Of a stretch of DNA of 64,000 nt, positions 26,320-35,942 are shown in pieces. Within the stretch, counting starts at the first letter, position 1; every line of letters begins with the position of its first letter. The notes beneath the pieces were generated by a model, which worked only from the letters and a program-made list of their open reading frames with translations, was not told where the DNA came from and did not search any database. This DNA comes from DATFVA01 sp963711455. GTDB lineage: Bacteria; Bacteroidota; Ignavibacteria; Ignavibacteriales; Ignavibacteriaceae. The DNA is taken from positions 434,001-498,000 of the forward strand of contig CAVQEH010000010.1 in assembly GCA_963711455.1 (NCBI GenBank), given 5' to 3'. The position numbers and the translations under genes are program-made.

Positions 26320-29300
26320 ATGAAAGAAGAATTTTTTGTTATAAGAGAACATGTAGAAGAATTTATTACCTCTTCTTTTATTTCAAATTTAAATAAAGAA
26401 ATTGATGAACAGATTCTTTTTATCGGCAGCGTAAAGGATTTAATCAAAACCCATCTTTTAGAACTCACTGATCTAACCCGGGATGAGTTAAAATTTTACA
26501 AAGAAATTGAAAAATATAATACAGGGTTACTCTCCCTTCTTCAGGAAAAATCAAACGATAAAACCATTCCTGACTTTAAGGAAAAATTTTCAGGCCTCGT
26601 GGAAAATTATGATAAGTTCTTAAAGTCAAATGATGAAATCAGAATAGAAAACCAGGATGATGAACGCTTCAAAATATTAGACGGGGATTCAATCTTAATT
26701 AAAGGATTAAAGGTTTTCAAAAAAACGGGTTATTTCGTTACTATTTTACCTGGACAAGTTTCAAACACTGTTAAAAAATGGTTTCACAAATCGGGTAAAC
26801 CGCTAAAAATCTGGAAAAGAAAAATATACTTCAGAAATCTTTTACAATTAATAGTTAAATACAAGCTGCTGCTGAATTCTTTTAATTTTATTAATGAACT
26901 ATCCAGAGATTCAGCAATAGCATATCAGGCAATCTGGATAGCTGAGGAAAGAATTAACAAACACTTTACCGCGGATCTCCATTTTCCTGATTTAAATAGA
27001 TACTCGCCGGATGAGAATCAAAGCAATCTGGTTGATGAAGAATTTGATTCAGTTACAAAGCTTCTTCAAAAATCCAAAGATAATGTAAAACAAAAAACCG
27101 GGGAAATCATTGAGGCAATCTTTAAAGAGTTTGATGATCTGTACAATAAAGCAGGCACTTTAGAATATCCCGCACGACGGTATTCAAACAGTAAAGTGGA
27201 AAAAACTGAACAGGATATTCTAAAGCAATATAAGCAGATATCTTCAGGATGGGGAAATACATTCTTCACATTATTCGAAGACTGGAAGCTTAATAAAGAT
27301 ATTTATATAAATGAAATTCTTCAAGTGCAGGATTTGTTTCACTTAAAGGAGGAAAGCAAAAATAAAATTATCGGGAAAATTATTTCTGAGATTGATGAAA
27401 TAAAAAGAGAGGTACTTTCAAGTAAAACCAGGATTGAAGAACAGCGTAGTACAACTGGATTAAGAGAAATATTGCTCCGTGAAAAATCAACTTTGTATAA
27501 AAATCTGAGTATTGATTTAATTAATAAAGCTGCGGAACTTCTTCTTGGTGAAGAGATTCCGGCAACAGTTGATAAGCTTGAAATAAATCTTAGACGAAAT
27601 ATACAGAGGACATTAACCAAAAGAGCAATTGTAAGGATCAAAGTTTATGACAGGGAAATCCGGGCCTCTGAAATTGAGTACATAGAACCACTGGAATTAA
27701 TCCGGTTTGAAATTCTTCCCGATTTTCTGAACGAAATGCAGAAACTGAAAGCATTGATAGTTGAGCAGGTGGATGATATTCAGAAAAATATTCTTAACAT
27801 AGACCAGATTGCAGATTTCAATCTTGAATCTGCGATTGCTGCAATTGATTCTGCAGAAAATGATAATGATAAAAATGATCCCGGCTTTGTTGCAATTGAA
27901 GGTTTGGAGCGCGCAGCTTCGAAAACTGATGAGATAAAATCTCAATTGCACAGTGTTTATGAAACAATTGTGAATTCGTCATCGGATTCTCTCGGCCATT
28001 TCAACAAGAGAATTCTGGATCTGACTGATACTGATAATATTACAGAAATCAGGTTAAGAATTGCCAAAGCGAAAACCATTGAAAAGACTAAACAGTTTCG
28101 CACGAAGTCGGTTCAATCTGTAAAATATTTCATTCCAATAATATTAAATCTTTTAAAACGATTCTTCCTTGAAACCGGCGGTTTATACAAAAATTTTCGG
28201 AAACGTTTCGGACTTGAAAAACATAAGGTAAAAATCTCAACTGAGATTTCTGACTTTCTGACTGAAACTGAAAATGCTATAAATAAACTTCCTTACGTTT
28301 ATCAAAGACTTTTCAAAATAGAACCTCTTGAAGATGAAAAATTTTATGAACATAGACCGGATGAACTTAACGCTCTTCGGCACGCTTATGATAATTGGAA
28401 AGCCGGTCATTATGCTCCCGCCGTCCTTGTCGGAGAAAAGGGAAGTGGTGTTACTACGACTATAAATTTTTTCCTGAAAAATGATACTCTTCGCGATGAA
28501 CTGATAAGGTCTGACATTGATCAGACAATAACTAATGAAGAAGGTATTATAAAATATTTTGGAAATCTCTTTAGAATGAATTTGAGAGATATGAATGATG
28601 TAATAAATGCTTTTAATACAACTGAAAATAAAAGAATAATTATACTCGAAAATATTCAGCATTTGTATCTTAGAAAAATAGGAGGATTTAAGGCGCTTAA
28701 ACTTTTGTTCGAAGTAATGTCTGCAACCAGCAGGAATGTATTCTGGCTTCTCACTTCGAACTTATATGCATGGCAATATCTGGAAAGAGTGTTAAACATA
28801 AGCGATTATTTTGCGTACACTGTAAAATTAAATCCTCTTACTGATGAGCAGATAGTTGATATTATTCTAAAGCGGCACAGGGTAAGTGGATACAATATAC
28901 TTTTCTATGGTTCTCCCGATGATTTGCAAAATAAAACTTTTCAGAAATTAACAATTATGCAGCAGCAGGCAAGCTTAAAGGAAAGATATTTTTCAGAGCT
29001 CAACAGGTTCGCAAAAAGTAATCTGAGCATATCACTGTTTTTCTGGATGAGATCGACAAGAGAAGTGGAAAATAATACAATTACAATAGGTTCACTTGAA
29101 GGGCTCGATTTTTCCTTTTTGCAGGCAATCAGCGATGAAAAGATTTTTACTCTTTATTCAATATTAATACATGATGGATTAACAATCGAACAACATTCAA
29201 TAATTTTTAACCAGGATCCGGCAAAAAGCAGGCTTATACTTTTATTATTAGCTGATGATGGAATTGTTATTAAACGTAAAGAAAATTATAATATAAATCC

Positions 29301-29355
29301 TTTGTTATACCGGCAGATTGTTAGCCTTCTCCAAACAAAAAATATTTTGCATTAA
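26320..29355 (+). CDS. Large coiled-coil P-loop ATPase-like protein of unknown function
   Basis: 1011 residues without a signal peptide or clear membrane helices. Residues 1-640 are mostly charged helix and coiled coil. A P-loop, GEKGSGVTT, lies at about 705-713; IIILENIQHLYLR near 773-785 stands where Walker B should be but has E-N instead of D-E; FWLLTSNLYAW looks like a sensor-1 strand. The C-terminus ends in a winged-helix-like region. The next gene, an MscS channel, starts 5 bp downstream, so they form one transcript. I do not recognise a named family; an ATPase or nucleotide sensor acting with the channel is an inference. Confidence 0.7.
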   Translation: MKEEFFVIREHVEEFITSSFISNLNKEIDEQILFIGSVKDLIKTHLLELTDLTRDELKFYKEIEKYNTGLLSLLQEKSNDKTIPDFKEKFSGLVENYDKFLKSNDEIRIENQDDERFKILDGDSILIKGLKVFKKTGYFVTILPGQVSNTVKKWFHKSGKPLKIWKRKIYFRNLLQLIVKYKLLLNSFNFINELSRDSAIAYQAIWIAEERINKHFTADLHFPDLNRYSPDENQSNLVDEEFDSVTKLLQKSKDNVKQKTGEIIEAIFKEFDDLYNKAGTLEYPARRYSNSKVEKTEQDILKQYKQISSGWGNTFFTLFEDWKLNKDIYINEILQVQDLFHLKEESKNKIIGKIISEIDEIKREVLSSKTRIEEQRSTTGLREILLREKSTLYKNLSIDLINKAAELLLGEEIPATVDKLEINLRRNIQRTLTKRAIVRIKVYDREIRASEIEYIEPLELIRFEILPDFLNEMQKLKALIVEQVDDIQKNILNIDQIADFNLESAIAAIDSAENDNDKNDPGFVAIEGLERAASKTDEIKSQLHSVYETIVNSSSDSLGHFNKRILDLTDTDNITEIRLRIAKAKTIEKTKQFRTKSVQSVKYFIPIILNLLKRFFLETGGLYKNFRKRFGLEKHKVKISTEISDFLTETENAINKLPYVYQRLFKIEPLEDEKFYEHRPDELNALRHAYDNWKAGHYAPAVLVGEKGSGVTTTINFFLKNDTLRDELIRSDIDQTITNEEGIIKYFGNLFRMNLRDMNDVINAFNTTENKRIIILENIQHLYLRKIGGFKALKLLFEVMSATSRNVFWLLTSNLYAWQYLERVLNISDYFAYTVKLNPLTDEQIVDIILKRHRVSGYNILFYGSPDDLQNKTFQKLTIMQQQASLKERYFSELNRFAKSNLSISLFFWMRSTREVENNTITIGSLEGLDFSFLQAISDEKIFTLYSILIHDGLTIEQHSIIFNQDPAKSRLILLLLADDGIVIKRKENYNINPLLYRQIVSLLQTKNILH

Positions 29356-29360
29356 CTTAT

Positions 29361-30323
29361 ATGAAAATCAGACAATCAATATTACTAATAGTATTAAGTA
29401 TTTTTTTAATTGCTCCTATGTTCCCCCAGGATGCAACTGTAAGAAAAATAGATTCAACAATTACTTCTGTAAAGAAGGATACAGTTTCACATCAAACTGC
29501 CGTAGATTCTTCACAAAATATTGTCAATCAACTTAAACCACCATCCATAGTAGAGGTGATTTCAGTTGGAAAAGTTATATGGGCTATAATATTTTTTGTA
29601 GTCGGCTTGTATCTCATAAAGTTGATTACAAAAATTCTGGAAGTTTTTGCCGAACGAAGAACCGGATACAGGATTACAATCAAAGGGATCGTCCCTGTTA
29701 TTCGAATATTCGGCTGGATGCTTATTATATATATAATAATAGCAGGAATTTTCAAACCCCCCGTTTCAACTGTAATTGCAGTAACTGCCTCGGTTGGAAT
29801 TGCTGTTGGACTTGCTGCACAGGACATATTAAAAAATATTTTCGGTGGAATAATGATTTTGTTTGATCGTCCCTACCAGGTAGGAGATAAAATTCAGTTA
29901 GGAGAGTATTACGGCGAAGTGATTAAAATCGGTTTACGATCGACAAGAATCGTTACAGGAGATGATTCTACGGTTACAATTCCTAACGGGGAATTAATGA
30001 ACAAATCTGTTTCTAATACAAATTATGGTGAACCCAACTGCCAGGTTGTTGCAGAAATTTTTCTCCCTATAGATATTAATTCTGACAGAGTTAGAGAAAT
30101 TGCAATTGAAGCTGCACAGGTATCAAGATATATTTATCTGAATAAACCTATTACTGTTTTGTTTTTCAATGAGATTAAGGACCGCAAGGTTTATTTGAAA
30201 ATGAGATTAAAGGCATACGTAATGGATATCCGGTATGAGTTTCAATTTAAAAGCGATATGACAGAAATAGTAATGAAGGAATTACTTATCCGCAATATTA
30301 TCAGTACAGAAAGTTATAATTAA
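29361..30323 (+). CDS. MscS-family mechanosensitive ion channel
   Basis: 320 residues: a signal-like N-terminal helix, a Ser/Thr-rich periplasmic linker, two helices (about 65-85 and 105-130), then the pore helix TM3 with SVGIAVGLAAQDILKNIFGGIMILFDRPYQVGDKI and the cytosolic beta domain (GEVIKIGLRSTRIVTGDDSTVTIPNGELM). This is the MscS core. Such channels release solutes on hypo-osmotic shock. The tight link to a 1011-residue P-loop protein upstream is unusual for an MscS gene. Confidence 0.93.
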   Translation: MKIRQSILLIVLSIFLIAPMFPQDATVRKIDSTITSVKKDTVSHQTAVDSSQNIVNQLKPPSIVEVISVGKVIWAIIFFVVGLYLIKLITKILEVFAERRTGYRITIKGIVPVIRIFGWMLIIYIIIAGIFKPPVSTVIAVTASVGIAVGLAAQDILKNIFGGIMILFDRPYQVGDKIQLGEYYGEVIKIGLRSTRIVTGDDSTVTIPNGELMNKSVSNTNYGEPNCQVVAEIFLPIDINSDRVREIAIEAAQVSRYIYLNKPITVLFFNEIKDRKVYLKMRLKAYVMDIRYEFQFKSDMTEIVMKELLIRNIISTESYN

Positions 30324-30326
30324 AAA

Positions 30327-30343
30327 GCGGAGAGAAGCTCCGC
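30327..30343. terminator. Terminator hairpin GCGGAG-AGAAG-CTCCGC
   Basis: A perfect 6-bp G+C-rich stem sits between the stop of the MscS gene (30323) and the stop of the convergent lipoprotein gene (30351). On the minus strand it is followed by TTTTT, a good intrinsic terminator for the lipoprotein gene, and it can act on the plus strand as well. Confidence 0.75.
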
Positions 30344-30350
30344 ATTAAAA

Positions 30351-31235
30351 TTATCGTGTTGCCGTTCCTGTTGGAAAAGAACCGGCATTTGAACTTAACT
30401 GATAATCTGTATGATCCGTTGCACCGGAAGGAATACTTCCTTTTAACGGCTTAAGAAAAAATGGTGCGGTGCTGTTGTCGGGATCCGGTTCAATTGTAAT
30501 TACAGCAGTTCCACCGGATAAATCAGTTGGAAATGTTAAACCGGCAGGAGCATTATTTAAAAAGTCCTCTCCTGGAAAAGGTGGCCCGGACATACTTCCG
30601 CTGTAAGGTGCTGATTCATCAACCGCTTTTACTGCCGTAAATTTACCTGAAGAAACAGGAGTGCCGTTTATAACAGCCCAGCCTTCATATTTCCAGCCTG
30701 AAGGGAGTGCCGGTAAATTTAATCCTGCTGCAGGACTGCCGGAACTAATATCCAGAAACCAGATTCCGCTTTTCTCATTGGAAGCACTTCCGTTGGTTGG
30801 AGTTGCAAGTATAAAATTTCCTAAAGCTCCACTGAAATCATTATTCAATGCTGAAGCATCACCAACAGACAATGTTGCTGTATTGTTACTGAAACTTCCG
30901 GCTATTATATGGACCGCACTTGGGCCGGAGTCTGCATCAGGTTCCGGTTCTATTGTCAGAACAAATTTTGTCGCATTATTTAAGTCGCTTTGATCCACGT
31001 TGAATTTGGTGTTGCTTTGCTGTCCGCTTCCGTCAACAGTGAACTTACCGGTTGATACCGGGTTTCCATTTACAATAATCCAGCCTTCATATTTAGCTGC
31101 TGAACCAAGGTCTTTTAATCCGGAAACGTTTAATGTAAGCTCACCCGTAGTGGATGGATTGGAAGGATTGTCATTTTTACTGCATCCGGCTATTCCTATT
31201 AAAACAGCCATCATCACAAAGATTGTGTATTTCAT
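30351..31235 (-). CDS. Lipoprotein with two RskA-like repeats
   Basis: 294 residues with lipobox IGIAGC (C18). Two copies of one domain are visible: KYEGWIIVNGNPVSTGKFTV ... TIEPEPDADSGPS and KYEGWAVINGTPVSSGKFTA ... TIEPDPDNSTAP. The pattern YEgW.iinG.Pv..GkF...(l)tiEPdpd..ap resembles the extracytoplasmic domain of RskA-type anti-sigma factors, but no sigma-binding part or membrane helix is present. Function unknown; probably anchored to the outer membrane. It converges with the MscS gene. Confidence 0.7.
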   Translation of the reverse strand: MKYTIFVMMAVLIGIAGCSKNDNPSNPSTTGELTLNVSGLKDLGSAAKYEGWIIVNGNPVSTGKFTVDGSGQQSNTKFNVDQSDLNNATKFVLTIEPEPDADSGPSAVHIIAGSFSNNTATLSVGDASALNNDFSGALGNFILATPTNGSASNEKSGIWFLDISSGSPAAGLNLPALPSGWKYEGWAVINGTPVSSGKFTAVKAVDESAPYSGSMSGPPFPGEDFLNNAPAGLTFPTDLSGGTAVITIEPDPDNSTAPFFLKPLKGSIPSGATDHTDYQLSSNAGSFPTGTATR

Positions 31236-31385
31236 TATATCTCCGATTTTTATTTATGGTTAATAAAAAGATAAATCATAAATATTACCGGGTAATAACA
31301 GAAATATAAAAATGCTGTTACAATTCGGAGAGATGAATTCTAATTAATAGAGATCACAAAAAAATTAATTCATTATTAGAGATAA

Positions 31386-32888
31386 TCAGCTAACGTGAAC
31401 TTCTTTTTCTTTTTTGATTTTACCTTTATATATAGGAATTTCAAACGAAAAAGTTGTTCCCGATCCTTCCGTACTTTCAACTGTAATTTTGATATTGTGA
31501 ACCTCAAGAATTTTTTTAACAATAGCCAGACCTAATCCAAGACCATCTGCTGAAGCTGATTTACCGCTTCCTTTATGGTACCTGTCAAAAATATATTTCA
31601 GGTCTTCCTTGTTAATTCCCGTTCCACTGTCTTTCACATAAGTTATAACTTTATCTCCCTGGGTTTGAAGTCTGATTGTTACAAAACCACCTGCGGGAGT
31701 AAATTTAAAAGCATTGTCGAGCAAATTCTGAAGAACCTTTTCCATCATACCTATATCGGCGTAAACAAGAGGAATATCGTAGGCGAAGTTTAACCGGAGT
31801 TCGATATTTTTTGTCTCAGCAATCAATTGATTTTTCTGTTGAATATCCTGTGATAATTCAGCGATAGAAAATGCTTCCGGTTTTGGTTTTGTTTCTCGCG
31901 CTTCCAGTTTTGATAATTCAAACAATTCCTCAACCAGCTTTTTTAATCTTTCTGTACTGCTCAGAATTGTCTGCATATAATTTTTCCGCTCATCTTCTGA
32001 AAGAGATTCGGATTTAAGGAGGATAGTTTCAATATAACCCTGAACGGCAGCCAGCGGAGTACGTAGGTCATGCGAAACATTAGCAACAAGTTCACGTCTC
32101 AGGTTATCCATGGTTTTCATATCTTCAATGTTTGCAACAATTGTGTCTGCCATATCGTTAAATGAATCTGCAAATTCGTTAAGCTCACTGCTGCCCTTTA
32201 ATTTGATCCTGGCATTAAGGTTTCCGTTCTTAAAATCGCGGACAACTGAAATTAGTTTCCTCAAATTCCGCGTAATGAAACCAAGAGCAATAAGGCTTAT
32301 TATAGCAACGCCCAAAAGAGTTAAAGCCATTGAACCGATGCCTAGTCTTAGTATATAACTGCCGAATACAAGCTGCATTGCATTATCATATTCCTCGCCT
32401 CCGAGAATAACGTAAATATACCCGCGGAAAATTTTTCCCTCAAAAACTTTTGCGGCGGAGAATGCTTTTCTTCTTTCTGCATTCCTGGGGTCAGTGCCAA
32501 GCACAAACGGTTCATTTTTACTGGAGATAAATTTTTTAATAGGTTCAATTGATACGTAATCCAGTTTAATTTTTTTATTGGGTGCAAAGTAGGTCAGTAT
32601 TTTTCCGTTAGTATCGAGGAGATAAACTTCAAGACTGGGGTTTATAATCATGATGCTGTGAAAAACATCTTTTAAGTTTTCAGTATTAGCTTTTCCATCT
32701 ACAAAGCACTGGTTTTCTGCTGCAATATGCGGGGCAATCTCGGCATCAAGTTTTTGATTGGTTTCCTGAAAATAAAGTTGTGCAGTATGTACAGAAATGT
32801 ACATGTATATCGCTGATATTATAATAAGAATAATTAAAAAAACTGCGGATATTTTCCAGAACAGGCTGTTAAAAAATTTTGTTTTCAA
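31386..32888 (-). CDS. Membrane sensor histidine kinase (OmpR-type system)
   Basis: 500 residues: TM1 about 10-32, a periplasmic sensor domain to about 178 with the single-Cache-like phrase YLLDTNGKILTYF, TM2 about 180-203, HAMP, HisKA with ANVSHDLRTPLAAVQGY, and HATPase_c with NAFKFTPAGG, DSGTGI and GLGLGLAI. It lies 13 bp after its response regulator gene on the same transcript. The signal is not evident from sequence. Confidence 0.94.
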   Translation of the reverse strand: MKTKFFNSLFWKISAVFLIILIIISAIYMYISVHTAQLYFQETNQKLDAEIAPHIAAENQCFVDGKANTENLKDVFHSIMIINPSLEVYLLDTNGKILTYFAPNKKIKLDYVSIEPIKKFISSKNEPFVLGTDPRNAERRKAFSAAKVFEGKIFRGYIYVILGGEEYDNAMQLVFGSYILRLGIGSMALTLLGVAIISLIALGFITRNLRKLISVVRDFKNGNLNARIKLKGSSELNEFADSFNDMADTIVANIEDMKTMDNLRRELVANVSHDLRTPLAAVQGYIETILLKSESLSEDERKNYMQTILSSTERLKKLVEELFELSKLEARETKPKPEAFSIAELSQDIQQKNQLIAETKNIELRLNFAYDIPLVYADIGMMEKVLQNLLDNAFKFTPAGGFVTIRLQTQGDKVITYVKDSGTGINKEDLKYIFDRYHKGSGKSASADGLGLGLAIVKKILEVHNIKITVESTEGSGTTFSFEIPIYKGKIKKEKEVHVS

Positions 32889-32901
32889 TATTACCTTACC
32901 T

Positions 32902-33612
32902 TTACTGCTTTGTTATTTCTTCAAGATCATTAAACCTGTATCCAACTCCCCAGGTGGTTAAAATATATTTTGGATCGGATAAATCGGTTTCTATTTTTCC
33001 TCTCAGCCTGTTAATATGTGAATTAACTGTGTGCTCATATCCATTGTATGAGTAGCCCCACAAAATACTCAGAAGCTGTTCTCTTGTATAAGTTTTACCG
33101 GGATGGGAAGCAAGCAGATGAAGCAATTCAAATTCTTTTGGAGTTAAATCAATACGTTCTCCTTTAAGAGTTACTCTCCGTTTAGCTGAATCAATAATTA
33201 GTTCGCCGATTGTAATATCATTTTTTTCTCCCTGGTCTTTCTGTAGAGCCTCAACTCTTCTGAAGATTGCTTTGACCCTTGCGGTTAGTTCTCTTATTGC
33301 GAAAGGTTTGGTCAGGTAATCGTCGGCACCCAGTTCAAGTCCGAGGACTTTGTCAAACTCTTCAGATTTTGCCGTAAGCATAAGTACAGGCGTGTAGTTT
33401 TCCTGTTTTCTAAGTTCCTTGCAAATCTCTAATCCATCAAGATTAGGAAGCATTAAATCGAGGACAATCAGATCGTAATCATTTTTAATCGCTTCATTTA
33501 ACCCGTCTCTTCCGTCATAAACCCTTGTAACATTGTAACTCATATCCTTCAAATGTATATCGATAAGATCTGAAATTGACTTGTCGTCTTCTATTACAAG
33601 CACGTTTTTCAT
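32902..33612 (-). CDS. OmpR/PhoB-family response regulator
   Basis: 236 residues. The receiver has DD at 9-10, phospho-acceptor Asp in IVLDLMLPNLDG and Lys in DDYLTKPFAIREL. The C-terminal winged helix has LTPKEFELLHLLASHPGKTYTREQLL and HINRLRGKIE, typical of PhoB/OmpR regulators that bind direct repeats. It is first in a two-gene operon with the kinase. Confidence 0.96.
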   Translation of the reverse strand: MKNVLVIEDDKSISDLIDIHLKDMSYNVTRVYDGRDGLNEAIKNDYDLIVLDLMLPNLDGLEICKELRKQENYTPVLMLTAKSEEFDKVLGLELGADDYLTKPFAIRELTARVKAIFRRVEALQKDQGEKNDITIGELIIDSAKRRVTLKGERIDLTPKEFELLHLLASHPGKTYTREQLLSILWGYSYNGYEHTVNSHINRLRGKIETDLSDPKYILTTWGVGYRFNDLEEITKQ

Positions 33613-33631
33613 TTAAAAAACTTCTCCTTTT

Positions 33632-33649
33632 CTGTATTTCAAGATACAG
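33632..33649. promoter_or_regulatory. Palindrome CTGTAT-N6-ATACAG upstream of the two-component operon
   Basis: A 6-bp inverted repeat with spacer TTCAAG lies 20-37 bp before the response regulator ATG. It could be an operator or the 5' leader hairpin of the operon. OmpR-type proteins usually prefer direct repeats, so autoregulation through this site is not assured. Confidence 0.3.
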
Positions 33650-33752
33650 GTAGAATGTAACAGAATTATCACAATTATAAAAAAATATTACAACAAAGGG
33701 ATTTGAATATTTGAAAATACTAATTTATCTTATAATTATACAGGGCGGAGGA

Positions 33753-34979
33753 TTAATCGGAAAGGTACTGTTCGATATTTTCTATTTCATGAACAGCTTT
33801 AATTTTCCTAAAGTATGAAAGAGATTCTTCTAGGCATTTCCTGGCAGGCTCAGGTTTATTCCATTGCTTATACAAGATTCCCAGTTCAAGGTTTGTCTCT
33901 GCTTCATTCAATTTGTTTTGGTATTCTTTATTTATCCGGAGGCTTGTTTTAAGATAACTCTCTCCCTGGATAAACTTCTTTTGAATTCTCTTTAGCATAC
34001 CCTCTACCTTGTAAATTTCAGCTACAGATAATTTGTCATTGGTTTTGTAACAAATTTCCATTGCCTTATCTGCAAAAGCGTGAGACAACTCCACGTCTTC
34101 TATTTGTGCATAAATATATGCTTTTGTAACATAGGACATGCCGAGTACGGAGAACATATTATCATTTAATGAAATCGTAATACTTTTATCAAGTTCAATT
34201 AATGCCTTTGCATATTCTTTTTTCTTTATATATGTGATGCCGACGTTATGTCTTATCTGTGCAACTTTATAGCGGTCATTTATTTTTGAGAAATTAATTA
34301 GAGCGCGGTTATAATAAAATAATGCATAGTCGTAGTTACTGTAAATATTATTAATTATTCCAAGATTATTCTCAATCTGACCGATTAATAAAGAATCCTT
34401 TTTCTCATCAAGATAATGAAGGCTTTCTTCAAAATGATTAGCTGCTTCTTTCAAATCTCCACGTTCACCAAAGACAGCCCCTAACAGATTTTCACATCTT
34501 GCGCATCCCTTAAAATCATTTTGCTGCTTAAATAAGTTAAATGCTTTTTTGGTATACTCGAAGCATTCTATCCATTGTGCTTCACGACTAAAAATTTCCC
34601 CAAGAGAGTAACATGCATTAGCAGCAATATTCTTTAAATTGATTTCTGATTTAGTTTGATGGAGAACTTTTTGATGAATTTCTTTAGCATAATTAAATTC
34701 ACCTGAAGAAATTAAATATTCTCCAAGGTTTAAGAGGAACTCTATAAATTTTAACTTATCCAGTTTTTGTTCGGCAAAGGTTGTCAGGATATCAAGCTGA
34801 ACCTGGTTCAGGTAAGAACCGGAGATATCAACTTCAATTTGTTTTTTTTCTTTTCCTGATAATTTTATATCTCCCGGAAAAATGAAATCCTTTCCCTTAT
34901 AGTTCCTTCCAAACTCTAAAATTTCATTTTTAGAAAAAAAGTTTTCTAATATTTCTTTAAGGTAAATTTTCTTTTTCAA
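33753..34979 (-). CDS. TPR-repeat protein
   Basis: 408 residues. After a 60-residue charged N-terminus come about eight tetratricopeptide repeats, for example AANHFEESLHYLDEKKDSLL, DYALFYYNRALINFSKINDRY, AKALIELDKSITISLNDN and QGESYLKTSLRINKEYQNKL. No signal peptide or enzymatic domain is visible, so it is a cytosolic scaffold. It resembles the TPR part of RapK/AraC-type regulators but lacks an output domain. Its stop is 32 bp from a small A/T-rich gap shared with the two-component promoter. Confidence 0.85.
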   Translation of the reverse strand: MKKKIYLKEILENFFSKNEILEFGRNYKGKDFIFPGDIKLSGKEKKQIEVDISGSYLNQVQLDILTTFAEQKLDKLKFIEFLLNLGEYLISSGEFNYAKEIHQKVLHQTKSEINLKNIAANACYSLGEIFSREAQWIECFEYTKKAFNLFKQQNDFKGCARCENLLGAVFGERGDLKEAANHFEESLHYLDEKKDSLLIGQIENNLGIINNIYSNYDYALFYYNRALINFSKINDRYKVAQIRHNVGITYIKKKEYAKALIELDKSITISLNDNMFSVLGMSYVTKAYIYAQIEDVELSHAFADKAMEICYKTNDKLSVAEIYKVEGMLKRIQKKFIQGESYLKTSLRINKEYQNKLNEAETNLELGILYKQWNKPEPARKCLEESLSYFRKIKAVHEIENIEQYLSD

Positions 34980-35095
34980 GTTTTTTGCATTTCAAATGTT
35001 GGATTTATTTTCCGACAGTCTATAAATGAGAAAGGATAACAATTACGTTATCCTTTCCTTGAAAACATTCAAATAACAATCAAATAATTGTAAAA

Positions 35096-35662
35096 TTATC
35101 TTGCATATGCCCAGCGTGAAAAATGCGGCAGCTTAGCATTAAAGACCTGCAATGTTCCGGAGTTTACATCAACAGAAACACCTTCATTTGCAGTTGGTGT
35201 TAATGATCCATCATTGGCTACATAAAAGAAACCAACATCGTTCGCGTCCACACCGCTTAAATCTAAACCTGATACTGTGAAATTAAGAATAACAGGCTGG
35301 TTAAAAGTCATTGATGGATAAAAATCTACTTCTGCCCCATTACCAACTTCCATAGTGATATTCCTGATATCCGAGAAAGAATAATTATTTGGCGGGACAG
35401 TCAGTTTACAGTCAACTGTAACGGTTTGTCCTGTGATTGCCTGATAACTTTTTACCAGGTGTATTTCTCCCCCTGCAGCACCACTAATATCATTTGAAGC
35501 TGAAAAACTGGATTCTATATTCATATCAGCCTGAGCCGGAAGCATAATAATAGTCTTTGCGTTTTTATCTGTGTGGTTAACTGGTTCAGTAATATTGCTC
35601 TCCTGCATACAGCCCACCAAAGAAAGCAATAATAGTGCGACTAAGTAATTTAATTTCTGCAT
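35096..35662 (-). CDS. Lipoprotein with ZU5-like C-terminal domain
   Basis: About 188 residues from the ATG at 35662, which gives a perfect lipoprotein signal (MQKLNYLVALLLLSLVGC); a longer frame from 35695 adds a basic stretch and is less likely. The C-terminal part (FNQPVILNFTVSGLDLSG, VGFFYVANDGSLTPTANEGVS, VFNAKLPHFSRWAYAR) resembles ZU5-type beta domains. Lipid-anchored and of unknown function. The 35663-35942 gap upstream shows no further gene. Confidence 0.7.
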   Translation of the reverse strand: MQKLNYLVALLLLSLVGCMQESNITEPVNHTDKNAKTIIMLPAQADMNIESSFSASNDISGAAGGEIHLVKSYQAITGQTVTVDCKLTVPPNNYSFSDIRNITMEVGNGAEVDFYPSMTFNQPVILNFTVSGLDLSGVDANDVGFFYVANDGSLTPTANEGVSVDVNSGTLQVFNAKLPHFSRWAYAR

Positions 35663-35942
35663 TTTAACTCGCCCTTCTGTTTTTTTTATTTTCATTTTTC
35701 AATTTTCTCAACGAGAATTTTGTTTGAAAAAAGCCAAGGATTATGCCAGATCGAGCAAAGTAAATCTTACTCATCAAATTTTTTATGAGTAAAACTTCGG
35801 TAGGAATTACTATGGATTTTGGAAATTGTTACTGATGCTTTTTGAGATGATTATTTGGTTTTGTAGCCAAATGAAACAATTTTTTTATTCATTGGAATCT
35901 TAGTACGTCTTTATTTTAAGGGGATAGACGAGCTTTCATGAC

